64,000 nucleotides of DNA from Ovoidimarina sediminis (GTDB lineage: Bacteria > Pseudomonadota > Alphaproteobacteria > Rhodobacterales > Rhodobacteraceae): the NCBI RefSeq assembly GCF_032586175.1, contig NZ_JAWHTE010000003.1, forward strand, positions 248,001 to 312,000, written 5' to 3'. The notes beneath the pieces are model-generated. The model was given only the letters and a program-made list of their open reading frames with translations. It was not told the DNA's origin and searched no databases. Shown in pieces: positions 17,042 to 25,527 of the stretch. The position numbers and the translations under genes were made by a program. Position 1 is the first letter of the stretch; each line of letters opens with the position of its first letter.

Positions 17042-17563
17042 ATGCCCCGGTTGCCTGTCCTGTCCCTGATGGTCTTTCTCTTCCTCATCCCCGTCGCGGG
17101 GGTCGCACAGAACCTCAACCCCCATACGATCTATGAGACGGCCTGCGCCCGATGCCACGCGCCCCATGCCGGAGCCTTCGTGGAAGAGAACCTCGAATTC
17201 GTCGACGGCACGCAGAGAGGGCGCGCCACGGGCGATGCGGTTCAGAGCCTTCTCGAAGATGGCCACGGCCGCCTGGACCCGGAAGAGATTGCCGTGATCG
17301 TGCCATTCCTGCGCGAGATCGGCCTGTCGGACCGGCTGTTTCACCGCAAATGCAGCATCTGCCACGGCAGCGCCAACGACCTTGCCCATTTCGATCTGTT
17401 CCTGCGGGACGGCAGGCTGATCGGGCGTTATTCCGGCCGCGATATCGCGGGTTTCCTTGAAGGTCACGGGCGGCTCGACCCCGGGGAGATCCCCCGGATG
17501 CTCGAGGTGCTGGAGCGGCAGCGCCGGATCTATCAGGCCGACGTGCCGGCGCCTCAGCCCTGA
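17042..17563 (+). CDS. Exported two-haem c-type cytochrome-like protein
   Basis: A 173-residue protein with a signal peptide (to about residue 22) and two haem-binding motifs, CARCH (35-39) and CSICH (104-108). Each is followed about 35 residues later by a near-identical segment, DGHGRLDPEEI (73-83) and EGHGRLDPGEI (140-150), so it is an internal duplication of a roughly 67-residue module. A conventional Met ligand is not obvious; the His in GHGRLDP could be the second axial ligand. It is probably a small periplasmic electron carrier. The last ten bases overlap the convergent PilZ gene. Confidence 0.75.
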   Translation: MPRLPVLSLMVFLFLIPVAGVAQNLNPHTIYETACARCHAPHAGAFVEENLEFVDGTQRGRATGDAVQSLLEDGHGRLDPEEIAVIVPFLREIGLSDRLFHRKCSICHGSANDLAHFDLFLRDGRLIGRYSGRDIAGFLEGHGRLDPGEIPRMLEVLERQRRIYQADVPAPQP

Positions 17564-17826
17564 ACGAGCATCCGGATTTCCCGTTCCGACAGATGCTTCA
17601 GAAACGCGATCGACACACAGCCGCGGTGGACGGAGACCACACGCGCGGCGATGCGCTGCCCCATAAGGCCGAAGGACACCCGGTCGCCCGGGCTGAAGAA
17701 CCCTTCTGCCTCGACCAGCATGCCGGTCGCAGAGACGTTGCGCATCACCGCCGGCAGCGCGCCTGCCGGCGTCTCGAGCCTGAAATCCCGTCTGACGGCG
17801 CGCCGCGGCGCCCGATGTTTGAACAT
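17554..17826 (-). CDS. PilZ-domain protein
   Basis: A 90-residue stand-alone PilZ domain. The c-di-GMP-binding signature is present: RRAVRR near residue 8-13 (RxxxR) and NVSATGM (N/DxSxxG) about 17 residues later, followed by the beta-barrel (SFGLMGQRIAARVVSVHRGCVSIAF). It is likely a small c-di-GMP receptor that controls a partner by binding. Its 3' end overlaps the convergent cytochrome-like gene by ten bases. Confidence 0.85.
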   Translation of the reverse strand: MFKHRAPRRAVRRDFRLETPAGALPAVMRNVSATGMLVEAEGFFSPGDRVSFGLMGQRIAARVVSVHRGCVSIAFLKHLSEREIRMLVQG

Positions 17827-17910
17827 GGCCGTCGTCCCGGGGCGGAACCCCCCGGGGCACGACTAGCGGGAAACTGGTTAAGAAAGCCCTAGCGCAGGTT
17901 GAGCGCGAGC

Positions 17911-18627
<717 letters not shown>

Positions 18628-18715
18628 ACCCTGTACCTATCCCGCGCTAGCGGGATTGCAAACGCGCGCGATCACGAAGCTTGACCGAAACGGGGCGGCG
18701 GAGTATCCCCCGTTT

Positions 18716-18771
18716 CCGTGGCGATTTGTTCACCGGATTGCGGGCCACATAAAATATTCCGCTAAAGAGGT
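18716..18771 (+). ncRNA. SAM-II riboswitch aptamer
   Basis: The leader of metZ has the SAM-II (metA motif) consensus: GTGGC (18718-18722) pairs with GCCAC (18744-18748) as P1, enclosing GATTTG...CACCGGATTGC. It is followed by an A-rich ATAAAATATT segment and the conserved GCTAAAG (18761-18767), which form the pseudoknot. SAM-II elements are typical of alphaproteobacteria and sit upstream of methionine genes; binding SAM lowers expression. A hairpin-forming GAAACGGGG/CCCCGTTTC pair lies directly upstream (18687-18716). Confidence 0.88.
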
Positions 18772-18779
18772 CTGGGACG

Positions 18780-18812
18780 AAAAGCCCCCGACGCTCGCGG
18801 TGGGGGCTTTTT
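18780..18812 (+). terminator. Intrinsic terminator after the SAM-II aptamer
   Basis: Perfect ten-base arms AAAAGCCCCC (18780-18789) and GGGGGCTTTT (18802-18811) with a twelve-base loop and a run of five Ts. It ends 17 bases before the metZ ATG, so it is well placed as the expression platform: SAM binding would favour termination. SAM-II elements often act on translation, so the combination is notable. Confidence 0.85.
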
Positions 18813-18829
18813 GTTGGAAGGGACACCCC

Positions 18830-20011
18830 ATGTCTGAAGATTGGAACACGCGCACGAAGCTTGTGCATTCGGGGATCCGGCGCAGCCAGTACGGAGAGGT
18901 CGCCGAGGCGATCTATCTTACCCAGGGCTTCGTCTATGACAGTGCGGAGGCCGCGGAGGCGCGGTTTATCGAGGCGGGCGAGGACGAGTTCATCTATGCC
19001 CGCTACGGCAACCCCACGGTGCGGATGTTCGAGGAGCGGATCGCGGCGCTGGAAGGCGCGGAGGACGCCTTCGCCACCGCCTCGGGCATGGCCGCGGTCA
19101 ACGCCGCGCTGTTCTCGATGCTGAAGGCGGGCGATCACGTGGTGTCGGCACGGGCGCTGTTCGGATCCTGCCTCTACATCCTCGAGGAGGTGCTGACGCG
19201 TTTCGGCGTCGAAGTGACCTTCGTCGACGGCACCGATCTTGCCGCCTGGAAGGCCGCGCTGCGGCCGGACACGAAGGCGGTGTTCCTGGAAACACTGTCG
19301 AATCCGACGCTTGAGGTGATCGACCTGAAGGCGGTGTCGGATCTTGCCCACGGCGTGGGCGCGACGGTGATCGTCGACAATGTCTTCGCAACCCCCGTCT
19401 TCAGCCGCGCGATCGAGCAAGGCGCCGATGTCGTCGTCTATTCCGCGACGAAGCATATCGACGGGCAGGGCCGCGTTCTGGGCGGCGTCGTTCTGGGCAG
19501 CCGGCAGTTCATCCGAAAGACGGCGGAGCCTTACCTCAAGCATACCGGCGGGGCGATGAGCCCGTTCACGGCCTGGGTTCTGCTGAAGGGGCTTGAAACG
19601 CTCGACCTTCGGGTCCGTGCGCAGGCCGCGGGCGCGCAGGCGGTGGCCGAAGCGCTTGAAGGCGATCCGCGCCTGTCGCAGGTGATCTTCCCGGGCCTTC
19701 CGGGCCACCCCCAGCACGGGCTTGCCATGGCGCAGATGGGGGCGGGCGGGACGGTTCTGTCGCTCGATCTGAAGGGCGGGCAGGCGGCGGCCTTCCGCTT
19801 CCTCAACGCGCTGAGGATCGTGACGATCTCGAACAACCTCGGCGACGCGAAGTCGATCGTCACCCACCCGGCGACGACGACGCATCAGCGGCTGACGGAA
19901 GACCAGCGCGCGGCGCTGGGGATCGGGCCGGGGCTTGTGCGGCTGTCGATCGGGATCGAGGATCCGGGCGATCTGATCGCGGATCTGAAGCAGGCGCTCG
20001 ACGCGGTATGA
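18830..20011 (+). CDS. metZ: O-succinylhomoserine sulfhydrylase
   Basis: A 393-residue PLP enzyme of the Cys/Met metabolism family that makes homocysteine directly from O-succinyl- or O-acetylhomoserine and sulfide. Motifs are YARYGNPTVRMFEERIAALEG, ATASGMAAVNAAL, VDNVFATPVF and SATKHIDGQGR with the PLP lysine at about K208. The MetZ subfamily is supported by LTQGFVYDSAEAAEARF and SIGIEDPGDLIADL. ATG at 18830 follows GGAAGGGA. It is controlled by the SAM-II riboswitch upstream and its stop overlaps the amidotransferase start (ATGA). Confidence 0.95.
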   Translation: MSEDWNTRTKLVHSGIRRSQYGEVAEAIYLTQGFVYDSAEAAEARFIEAGEDEFIYARYGNPTVRMFEERIAALEGAEDAFATASGMAAVNAALFSMLKAGDHVVSARALFGSCLYILEEVLTRFGVEVTFVDGTDLAAWKAALRPDTKAVFLETLSNPTLEVIDLKAVSDLAHGVGATVIVDNVFATPVFSRAIEQGADVVVYSATKHIDGQGRVLGGVVLGSRQFIRKTAEPYLKHTGGAMSPFTAWVLLKGLETLDLRVRAQAAGAQAVAEALEGDPRLSQVIFPGLPGHPQHGLAMAQMGAGGTVLSLDLKGGQAAAFRFLNALRIVTISNNLGDAKSIVTHPATTTHQRLTEDQRAALGIGPGLVRLSIGIEDPGDLIADLKQALDAV

Positions 20012-20745
20012 CGAAGCCCTTCCTGATCCTGCAACTGAGGCCGGAAGACGAGGCCGCGGATGGCGAGTATCGCGCCATGCTGGAGAAGGGCGGATTGCCG
20101 GAGGCGCAGAGCCACAGGATCAGGGTGGAGCGCGATCCCCTGCCCGATGGGCTCGACCTGTCGGATTATGCCGGTGTGGTCGTGGGCGGCGGGCCAGGTT
20201 GCGTCAGCGACGATCCGGTGACGAAGCCTGCCGACGAGGCACGGGCCGAGGCCGCGATCCTGTCGCTCATGGGCGAGATCTGCGCGCGCGACATCCCGTT
20301 CATGGGCTGCTGCTACGGGATCTCGATCCTGGCCCATCACCTCGGCGCGCCCGTGGACAAGTCGCGTTTCGGCGAACCGGTGGGGTCTGTCGAGGTGACG
20401 CTGACTGGGGATGGCGCCGACGACCCTCTGCTGCGCGGATTGCCGCGGGTCTTCACGGCACTGGTCGGGCACAAGGAGGCCACCCAGGCGCTGCCCGAGG
20501 GGGCGGTGCATCTCGTCAGTTCGGCCCCCTGCCCCTACCAGATGATCCGGTACGGCCGGAACGTCTATGCCACCCAGTTCCACCCCGAGGCCGATGGCCA
20601 GGTCTTCGCGGACCGGATACGCATCTATCGCGACCGTGGCTATTTCCCCCCCGAGGACGCCCGCCGTCTGACCGATCAGGCCATGGCGGCGGATGCCGGA
20701 ACACCGCCCGAAATCCTGCGGCGGTTCTTCGCCCGCTACGGCTGA
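20008..20745 (+). CDS. Class I glutamine amidotransferase-like protein
   Basis: A 245-residue stand-alone GATase1 domain, similar in layout to GMP synthase-like amidotransferases. The catalytic cysteine is in the FMGCCYGISIL elbow (C102), with the His/Glu of the triad in TQFHPEAD (H192, E194) and an oxyanion stretch GVVVGGGPGCVSD. Unlike GuaA it has no synthetase domain. Such proteins remove glutamine amide or gamma-glutamyl groups; the real substrate is unknown. It overlaps metZ by four bases (ATGA) and so shares its SAM-responsive mRNA. Confidence 0.88.
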   Translation: MTKPFLILQLRPEDEAADGEYRAMLEKGGLPEAQSHRIRVERDPLPDGLDLSDYAGVVVGGGPGCVSDDPVTKPADEARAEAAILSLMGEICARDIPFMGCCYGISILAHHLGAPVDKSRFGEPVGSVEVTLTGDGADDPLLRGLPRVFTALVGHKEATQALPEGAVHLVSSAPCPYQMIRYGRNVYATQFHPEADGQVFADRIRIYRDRGYFPPEDARRLTDQAMAADAGTPPEILRRFFARYG

Positions 20746-20844
20746 GGGGGCGTTGCCCCCGCCTCGCGTGCCGCGAGGCCCCCCGGGATGTTTCCAGCCA
20801 CATGAAGGGACTTGCCGGGCCCCTTCATTTTGGCGGAAATACTC
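20746..20844. repeat. Dispersed intergenic repeat, composite copy D (two cores, opposite orientation)
   Basis: Immediately after the amidotransferase stop: hairpin GGGGGC-GTT-GCCCCC (20746-20760), hairpin GCCTCGCG-TGC-CGCGAGGC (20761-20779), then the variant core CCCGGGATGTTTCCAGCC ACATGAAGGG (20782-20809, minus orientation). After eleven bases comes a common core CCCCTTCATTTTGGCGGAAA TACTC (20820-20844, plus orientation). Both subtypes of the family therefore sit back to back between convergent genes. Confidence 0.8.
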
Positions 20845-20857
20845 AACTGGCCCGAGG

Positions 20858-21451
20858 TCAGCGGCAGTAGGGGCCGCCGCGATGGGACGCCACATCGAAA
20901 TGCAGGTGGGTCTGGTGGTGGCGGTCGGCCTCCGGCCCCAGGACGGTGCCGAAGGGGCCGCAGGCGGCGCGGTGGAGGCGGCGGAGAAGCGCGCCGTCCC
21001 GATCCTTCGACCAGCCGTCAGTGACGGTGACCCGGCTGCCATCGGCCATCACGAGGCCGGAGATGTCGATCGCCTTGCCCCTGGCGTGTTCCGAAAGCCG
21101 CGCGCCGGGCTGGCTGTTGCGGGTGCGGCAGGCGTAGTGGGCCGCGACCGACAGCTCTGCGAGCCCTCCGCCCCGGCGGCCGATGGCGGGGCGTGCGCCC
21201 TCGCGGACCCAGGTATCGAGAGCCGACGCGGTCTGGCAGGTCATGATCGATGGGCGGGAGAGATCGACCCCGGCAACCCTCGTCACCACCACCGGCCCTT
21301 CCATCCCGCAGGCGCCTTCCACGATCGGCGCGCGCGGCACGGCCACGAGCCCCGGAATGCCGCAGGTCGCATCCCGCGTCGTGAGATCATCGCCGCCGCC
21401 ACGCCCGCAGGAGGCCGCGAGGACCATAAGGAGGAGCGCCGCCCACTTCAT
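20858..21451 (-). CDS. Extensin-like lipoprotein, LAS-type peptidase domain
   Basis: A 197-residue exported protein. The N-terminus MKWAALLLMVLAASC ends in a plausible lipobox (AASC, Cys15). The rest is an extensin-like C-terminal domain, distantly related to VanY/LAS metallopeptidases: LSEHARGKAIDISG provides H122 and D129, and THLHFDV provides H182 and H184, the expected zinc ligands. It may trim peptidoglycan cross-links. Six or more cysteines (TCGIPG, GACGM, YACRT, AACGPF, PYCR) suggest disulfides. It overlaps tyrC by four bases (ATGA), so it ends a hisC-tyrC operon. Confidence 0.85.
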   Translation of the reverse strand: MKWAALLLMVLAASCGRGGGDDLTTRDATCGIPGLVAVPRAPIVEGACGMEGPVVVTRVAGVDLSRPSIMTCQTASALDTWVREGARPAIGRRGGGLAELSVAAHYACRTRNSQPGARLSEHARGKAIDISGLVMADGSRVTVTDGWSKDRDGALLRRLHRAACGPFGTVLGPEADRHHQTHLHFDVASHRGGPYCR

Positions 21452-22365
21452 GACGCGCTGCCGCGTCCGAAATCGGGGGCCTCGGTATCCTGCCCCGCCT
21501 CGATGATCCCGCGCCGGATCGCCCGGGTGCGCGTGAAATAGGCGTGGAGGTGATCGCCGTCCCCGGTGCGGATCGCACGCTGGAGGGCGAAGAGCTCCTC
21601 CGTAAAGCGGCCGAGGATTTCGAGCGTCGCCTCGCGGTTCGACAGGAAGACATCGCGCCACATCGTCGGGTCGGAGGCCGCGATGCGGGTGAAGTCGCGA
21701 AAGCCCGCGGCGGAATATTTGATCACCTCGCTGTCTGTCACACGGCGGAGATCATCCGCCACGCCCACCATCGTATAGGCGATGAGGTGCGGCGCGTGGC
21801 TTGTCACCGCGAGGACGAGATCGTGGTGATCGGGCGCCATGTAATCGACGTAGGCCCCCATGCCCTCCCAGAGGGCGCGAAGGCGGGCCACGTCGGTTTC
21901 ATCCGCATCGTCGGGCGGCAGCAGGATTGTCCAGCGCTTGCGGAAGAGAGTGGCGAAGCCGGAGCGCGGGCCGGAATGTTCGGTGCCGGCGAGCGGGTGG
22001 CCCGGGATGAAGGTGACGGTATCGGGCAACTCCGGCCCCACCGCATCGATCACGGCGCGCTTGACGGAGCCGACATCGGTCACGACCGCGCCGGGTTTGA
22101 GATGCGGCGCGATCTCGGCCGCGACGGCGCCCATGACGCCAACGGGTGTGGCGAGCACCACGAGATCGGCGTCGCGCACCGCCTCTGCCGCCGTTTCCGT
22201 TACCCGGTCGCAGAAGCCCAGTTCCCGGGCCACAGCGCGGGTTTCCGCCGAGCGCGCGGTGCCCACGATCTCGCCCGCGAGCCCGCCTGCGCGCATCGCA
22301 TGGGCCATCGAGGAGGCGATGAGCCCGAGCCCGATCAGCGCGACCCTGTCGTAGATCCGGCTCAC
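21448..22365 (-). CDS. tyrC: Prephenate/arogenate dehydrogenase
   Basis: A 305-residue NAD(P)-dependent enzyme of tyrosine synthesis that oxidatively decarboxylates prephenate or arogenate. N-terminal Rossmann fold (VALIGLGLIASSMAHAMR), then VVLATPVGVMG, VVTDVGSVKRAVI, IPGHPLAGTEHSGP with the catalytic histidine, and the helical dimerisation domain (VTSHAPHLIAYTMV, GFRDFTRIAASDPTMWRDV). The start is GTG at 22365, overlapping the hisC stop as GTGA and preceded by AGGGG; the in-frame ATG at 22413 would lie deep in hisC. Substrate preference cannot be read directly. Confidence 0.93.
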   Translation of the reverse strand: MSRIYDRVALIGLGLIASSMAHAMRAGGLAGEIVGTARSAETRAVARELGFCDRVTETAAEAVRDADLVVLATPVGVMGAVAAEIAPHLKPGAVVTDVGSVKRAVIDAVGPELPDTVTFIPGHPLAGTEHSGPRSGFATLFRKRWTILLPPDDADETDVARLRALWEGMGAYVDYMAPDHHDLVLAVTSHAPHLIAYTMVGVADDLRRVTDSEVIKYSAAGFRDFTRIAASDPTMWRDVFLSNREATLEILGRFTEELFALQRAIRTGDGDHLHAYFTRTRAIRRGIIEAGQDTEAPDFGRGSAS

Positions 22366-23444
22366 GCGGCGACCCCTGTCATGGCGCGCAGCGCAGCGAT
22401 GACACGGCGGCAAGCCGCCTCGTCGCCCACGGTGATGCGGAGCGCTTCGGGCAGCTTGTAGCTGGCGACGTAGCGCACGATGATCCCGTCGGCCTTGAGC
22501 GCGGCATCGGCGGCCTGCGCGGCCTCGGCGCTGGCGAACCGGGCCAGGACGAAATTCGCATGGCTTTCGTCACAGGCGATCCCGAGCGAGAGAAGCTGAT
22601 CCCTGAGCCAGGTGCGGAGGCGGGCGTTTTCCCTCAGCGTCTTTTCGGTGTGCGCCGTGTCGCCCAGTGCCGCCTCGGCAGCAGCGAGTTGCGGCGCACC
22701 GAGGTTGAAGGGGCCGCGAATCCTGTTCAGTACGTCGATGATGCCGCGATCTGCATAGGCCCAGCCGACGCGCAGGCCGCCCAGGCCGTAAAGCTTTGAA
22801 AAGGTGCGCATCATCAGCACATTCACCCGCTCGACCGCAAGCGCCGCGCCGCCGTCATAGCCGTCGGCGAATTCCGCATAGGCCCCGTCGAGAACGAGGA
22901 TCGCATGATCGGGCATGCCATCGGCAAGCCGGACGAGATCGGCCTCGGCGATCCGGTTGGTCGTCGGGTTGCCGGGGTTCGTGATGAAGACGAGCCGCGT
23001 TCTGGGCGTGATCGCGGCGAGCACCGCGTCGATATCGACATGACGGTTGGCCTCGGGCACCTCGACCGGCGTCGCCCCGGCGGCCAGCGCCGCGATGCGG
23101 TAGAGCGCGAAACCGTGGCGCGTGTGCACGACCTCGGTCCCTGGTCCCGCATAGGCATAGGCGAGGAAGGAGATGATTTCGTCCGAGCCCGCGCCACAGA
23201 TGATCCGGTCGGGATCTATCCCGTTGACCCGGCCCAGGGCGGCCCGGAGGGCGGCATGATCGCTAGACGGATAAAGATGCATCAACCGGGCCGCATCCTT
23301 CATCGCCGCGATGGCGGCGGGCGGCGGGCCGTAGGGGTTTTCGTTCGACGACAGCTTTACCACGTCGCGGCGGCCCTGAAGGGTGCTCGCCCCGCCGACG
23401 TAGAGCTCGATGTCGAGGATACCGGGTTGCGGATTGAGCGGCAT
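22362..23444 (-). CDS. hisC: Histidinol-phosphate aminotransferase
   Basis: A 360-residue fold-type I PLP aminotransferase. Motifs: KLSSNENPYGPP at the N-terminus, GAGSDEIISFLAYAYAGPG, VFITNPGNPTTN, LDGAYAEFA and the PLP lysine K217 in RTFSKLYGLGGLRVGW. Next to tyrC rather than other his genes, it may also serve as the aromatic aminotransferase in tyrosine/phenylalanine synthesis, as broad-range HisC homologues do. It is translationally coupled to tyrC by a GTGA overlap. Confidence 0.92.
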   Translation of the reverse strand: MPLNPQPGILDIELYVGGASTLQGRRDVVKLSSNENPYGPPPAAIAAMKDAARLMHLYPSSDHAALRAALGRVNGIDPDRIICGAGSDEIISFLAYAYAGPGTEVVHTRHGFALYRIAALAAGATPVEVPEANRHVDIDAVLAAITPRTRLVFITNPGNPTTNRIAEADLVRLADGMPDHAILVLDGAYAEFADGYDGGAALAVERVNVLMMRTFSKLYGLGGLRVGWAYADRGIIDVLNRIRGPFNLGAPQLAAAEAALGDTAHTEKTLRENARLRTWLRDQLLSLGIACDESHANFVLARFASAEAAQAADAALKADGIIVRYVASYKLPEALRITVGDEAACRRVIAALRAMTGVAA

Positions 23445-23890
23445 CGGACCTCCGGATTGAAACGTCCGTGCGTTCTAGCGGCGAGGCGCGGCCATGACCA
23501 GTGTGGAAAACGGGCGCTCGGAAAAGTTGCGCGGGCCGCCTGCCCTCGAAGGCGACCCGCGCTATCCGGGAAACCCGGACACGACGCGGTGTGGGGTGCG
23601 CGCCGCACATGCGAGGAGCGTTCCTCTAAGGTCCCTCGTCCCGTGACCCGCTTTTCGCACCTGTTCCGCGTCCGTGCAGGTGGCGCACGGTGCCGCGTTT
23701 TGCCGGTGCTGCCGCTGCCTTCATCTCCCCCTATCCGACCCGTTGCCGAGCCGGCGGCGGAGGGCTGCGTCGCAGATCATAACAGGATGGAAACGTCATC
23801 CCCGCACGAACAGAACTATCGGGAAAACAGCCACATATTCAAAGGACGCTATGACGAAATTTTTGCAAATGCGTGATTGCAAAAATGCAA
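23445..23890. other. Gene-free stretch upstream of hisC; one weak small ORF
   Basis: About 446 bases lie between hisC and the 3' end of the LysR gene. The hisC promoter should be in the lower part. A plus-strand 50-codon frame at 23494-23646 (MTSVENGRSEKLRGPP..., stop TGA) reads more protein-like than its surroundings but I cannot assign it. The part from about 23790 on is markedly AT-rich. An inverted repeat TGATTGC/GCAATCA (23874-23893) covers the LysR stop codon and could mark its transcript end. Confidence 0.4.
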
Positions 23891-24751
23891 TCATTCGCCG
23901 ATGGCTGCGACCGGACCCTGGATCGCGGGCTTGCGGAATGCCTCTTGCAGGAATTCGATCGCGAGGCGCACGATCGGATCCCGCCGCCGTGCATCGTGAT
24001 AGCTGAGCCAGACATCGAGGCTGATCGGATCGAGGTTCAGTGGAACCTCCACAAGCTCGGGATTGAGGTTGAGATAGGCACGTGGCACGGCCGCCAGAAG
24101 CGGCGCAGCCCTGAGCGCATCCATGGCGATGTTCAGCCCCTCGAGTTCCACCTTTGGCGGCCGGCCGAGAAGCGCGCGGAGCCGCTCGCTCGGCAGATAG
24201 TCGAGTTCGGAATAGTTGATCTGCAGCCAGTCTTCGATCGGCAGGGGATGGGAGACGTGGCGCACGGTCACGATTTCCATCTGCATCAGCGCGCGGCGGA
24301 CGAGGCGGCCTTCCGACGGCACCTCGAACCCGATCCGCAAATCGCATTCGTTCATCGCCAGGCTTTGCTTGATGATCAGGATGCGCAGCCGGGCCGAGGG
24401 GTTTGCGGCCATGAAATCCGACAGGCCCTCGAGAACACCCGATTGCAGGACCTGGAGGGCGCAGCTGATCCGAAGCTGGGTGTCCGGCGGCGCACCGGGC
24501 GCGCGCCCCGAGATGCTGCGGATGATTTCGTTTTCGGTCGTCTCGGCAAGCGCCGCGACCTGGGAACCGAAGGCCGTGGGCACCCAGTGCTGGCCCTCCT
24601 TCACGAAGAGTGTCTGGCCCAGCCCCTCGGTCATCCGTGCGATCCGGCGGGAAACCGTGGCGACATTGGTGTCGAGAACCCGGGCCGCGTCGGTCATCGT
24701 GCCGCAGCGGAACAGGGCGAGGCAGAATCTCAGATCGTCCCAGTTGTGCAA
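23891..24751 (-). CDS. LysR-family transcriptional regulator
   Basis: A 286-residue protein with the N-terminal winged helix-turn-helix (WDDLRFCLALFRCGTMTDAARVLDTNVATVSRRIARMTEGLG, about 4-46) and a C-terminal periplasmic-binding-like sensor domain. It is slightly shorter than the usual 300 residues and its effector domain is atypical (several cysteines, few classical LysR motifs). It is divergent from the GbsR-like gene before cydAB and could act in the 211-base region between them, but its target is unknown. Confidence 0.85.
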   Translation of the reverse strand: MHNWDDLRFCLALFRCGTMTDAARVLDTNVATVSRRIARMTEGLGQTLFVKEGQHWVPTAFGSQVAALAETTENEIIRSISGRAPGAPPDTQLRISCALQVLQSGVLEGLSDFMAANPSARLRILIIKQSLAMNECDLRIGFEVPSEGRLVRRALMQMEIVTVRHVSHPLPIEDWLQINYSELDYLPSERLRALLGRPPKVELEGLNIAMDALRAAPLLAAVPRAYLNLNPELVEVPLNLDPISLDVWLSYHDARRRDPIVRLAIEFLQEAFRKPAIQGPVAAIGE

Positions 24752-24918
24752 CCTGATGCCACCTTCTTTTCCACGGCCAGAGTTTCATCCGAGGCTATGC
24801 GTTGGCAGGCGCAAACCGCAATGGAAAAGGGCGTTCAGCGCCTCGATCGCAGGGCAGACCCGCCGTTCAGGCGCGAAATGTCGCAGTGCTTTGACACCTA
24901 AGGGCGCAGGGTTACGTC

Positions 24919-24940
24919 GATTTCAGAAACTTTTGAAATC
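24919..24940. promoter_or_regulatory. Perfect inverted repeat before the GbsR-like gene (candidate operator)
   Basis: GATTTCA (24919-24925) and TGAAATC (24934-24940) form perfect seven-base arms with an eight-base spacer, ending 22 bases before the regulator's GTG start. A MarR/GbsR dimer commonly binds such palindromes, so autoregulation and control of cydAB is a reasonable reading. No FNR-type TTGAT-N4-ATCAA box is seen here. Confidence 0.5.
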
Positions 24941-24962
24941 TGTGGAAGACGGAACCAGACGC

Positions 24963-25514
24963 GTGAGACCAACACCGCTACAGCAGGAATTCATCCTTCA
25001 CTTCGGAGAGATGGGAAGCCGTTGGGGCATCAACCGGACGGTCGGGCAGATCTATGCCCTTCTGTTCCTGTCCGAAGCACCGCTCAATGCCGAGACGATC
25101 ACAAAGGCCCTGAACATCAGCCGGTCGAATACGTCGATGGGGCTGAAGGAGCTTCAATCCTGGAACCTCGTGCGGCTGAAGCATATTCCCGATGACCGGC
25201 GGGATTACTTCACCACTCCTGAAGATCTTTGGGAGATCGTGCGCACACTGATCGCGGAGCGGAAGAAGCGCGAGATCGACCCCACGCTGACGAAGCTGCG
25301 CGAGTTGGAGATGACGGCCTCGGGCGGCGACACCTATGCCGAGGCCCGGATCTCGGAGCTGCGGGAGCTGATCGAAATGATGACCGGTTTCTATGACGAC
25401 ATGGAACGTCTGGAGACCGTCAGACTCGTCAAGCTTCTGACCCTCGGCAGCCGGATTTCCGGCCTGATCGAAAAGGCCGGCGGCGCCCTGCCCGCCCTGG
25501 CCAAAGGACACTAA
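24963..25514 (+). CDS. GbsR/MarR-family transcriptional regulator of cydAB
   Basis: A 183-residue winged-helix regulator of the GbsR branch: LQQEFILHFGEMGSRWGINRTVGQIYALLFL, then ADETITKALNISRSNTSMGLKELQSWNLVRL-like helices and a wing with PDDRRDYFTTPEDLWEI. A C-terminal helical region (about 100-183) would dimerise. I chose the GTG at 24963 because the conserved domain starts right after it; GTG at 24942 is an upstream alternative but touches the palindrome. It ends 13 bases before cydA, so it almost certainly controls the bd-type oxidase, possibly in response to redox or a small ligand. Confidence 0.85.
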   Translation: MRPTPLQQEFILHFGEMGSRWGINRTVGQIYALLFLSEAPLNAETITKALNISRSNTSMGLKELQSWNLVRLKHIPDDRRDYFTTPEDLWEIVRTLIAERKKREIDPTLTKLRELEMTASGGDTYAEARISELRELIEMMTGFYDDMERLETVRLVKLLTLGSRISGLIEKAGGALPALAKGH

Positions 25515-25527
25515 GGACGTAATCCCC

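Noticed and set aside
23874..23893. Classical terminator for the LysR gene
   Set aside because: TGATTGC/GCAATCA is a real inverted repeat but weak, short of GC and without a U-run, so it is reported only as a possible transcript end.
24752..24962. FNR or CRP box controlling cydAB
   Set aside because: No TTGAT-N4-ATCAA or TGTGA-N6-TCACA pattern was found; only the GATTTCA palindrome is reported.
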